Source of the DNA: an uncultured Flavobacteriales bacterium
GTDB taxonomy: Bacteria > Bacteroidota > Bacteroidia > Palsa-965
Length of the DNA: 14,163 nt
NCBI GenBank assembly: GCA_937974275.1
Contig: CALJIF010000018.1
Location: 1-14,163 of the forward strand
Direction of reading: 5' to 3'
This document shows, in pieces, positions 13,694 through 14,163 of this stretch (positions within the stretch are counted from its first letter, which is position 1; each line of letters opens with the position of its first letter). The translations under genes and the position numbers were made by a program. The notes beneath the pieces are model-generated. The model was not told the origin of the DNA and made no database searches. It saw only the letters and a list, made by a program, of their open reading frames with translations.

Positions 13694-14163
13694 CTAAAAA
13701 ACGATTTCGCCCAATCGTCCTTTACTACCCGATAAAAACACTTTTTTCCCCTTCGAAACGCTGCGAATACTATGATATCCCACCGTACTCATGGCGTTCC
13801 AATTAACACCTCCGTCACGCGAAATATCTGTACCACCCGGACCAGTTGCAACTATCGTCTTTGCGTTAACATATTCCACACACGAACGATAACCTCCGGT
13901 AGAACTTCGAGGCTTTAACCAGGTTTTACCTCCGTCCATCGTATAATAAACATGATCCTTTTTCAATGTATCATTGGTATAGTCGCCACCAACAATTACC
14001 CAATTCACCGAGTCTTTTACTGCAATGGAAAAAATACCTTTCGCTGCTTCACCGGATAACATGGGCGTTGCAATAAATTGCCAATGTGCGCCGTAATCTT
14101 TCGAATACAAAATACGGGCTGCAACGCCACCTGTAGCTACCCAAAGTTGTCCACCGGGAAGAG
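13694..14163 (-). CDS. BNR/YCF48-like beta-propeller protein, 5' part outside the window
   Basis: The last 155 residues of a longer protein; the frame runs open through the right edge, and the TTG at 14110 is an internal Leu rather than a start. The sequence shows Asp-box (BNR) motifs, S-x-D-x-G-x-x-W: YSKDYGAHW, YTMDGGKTW and SRDGGVNW, spaced about 40-55 residues apart, with a LWVATGG blade at the start of the visible part and an ending SGSKGRLGEIVF. This is the pattern of YCF48/sialidase-like and sortilin-like propellers, commonly secreted in Bacteroidota and often annotated oxidoreductase without evidence. No catalytic residues can be assigned. It may be co-transcribed with the downstream SpoIIE receptor (57-nt gap, no terminator seen), but a functional link is only inferred. 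Confidence 0.8.
   Translation of the reverse strand, partial: LPGGQLWVATGGVAARILYSKDYGAHWQFIATPMLSGEAAKGIFSIAVKDSVNWVIVGGDYTNDTLKKDHVYYTMDGGKTWLKPRSSTGGYRSCVEYVNAKTIVATGPGGTDISRDGGVNWNAMSTVGYHSIRSVSKGKKVFLSGSKGRLGEIVF

Overview
The window looks like a stretch of Bacteroidota chromosome (Chitinophagales/Sphingobacteriia/Flavobacteriia-like; the exact lineage cannot be read from it). The signs are a GWxTD-domain protein, MORN (YwqK-like) repeats joined to a Bacteroidota-style TonB C-terminal domain, a two-component-type propeller receptor, almost no Shine-Dalgarno sequences, and promoters of the Bacteroidota type (TTTG, about 19-20 nt, then TAnnTTTG). The genes are mostly housekeeping and envelope functions. 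I see no CRISPR array, transposase, integrase or phage gene.

Layout. Positions 2-5069 (+) hold a compact run: the 3' part of a GWxTD protein, a secreted TPR protein overlapping it by one base (TAATG), a family 2 glycosyltransferase starting at GTG two codons after the preceding stop, and a secreted MORN-repeat/TonB_C protein. Facing it on the minus strand (5093-8169) are a LOG-family (TIGR00730) protein, a second secreted TPR protein with its own promoter and terminator, and recF. Divergent from recF (+) are a membrane-anchored TPR protein and ribH (lumazine synthase), separated by a strong terminator that ends 5 nt before the ribH start codon.

Positions 9482-10300 contain no protein gene but are rich in RNA structure: tRNA-Pro(TGG) with terminator, tRNA-Arg(TCT) with a good promoter, and, downstream of each, a degenerate copy of the same tRNA. 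In the Pro copy the acceptor and T arms survive, while the D and anticodon arms are replaced by two palindromic hairpins of a small repeat family. The Arg copy keeps D and T arms, but its anticodon arm is replaced by a tandem 13-mer. This is the most unusual part of the window.

Positions 10301-14163 (-) carry a 1111-residue receptor with 14 propeller blades, a Y_Y_Y domain, one membrane helix, a coiled coil and a SpoIIE-type PP2C phosphatase, preceded by the 3' part of a BNR/YCF48-like beta-propeller protein.

How the genes work together: the first four genes are plausibly one unit for the cell envelope or secreted surface. RecF and RibH are independent housekeeping functions (DNA repair, riboflavin). 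The last two genes may form a unit for sensing at the envelope with phosphatase output inside the cell. These groupings are inferred from spacing and domain content only.
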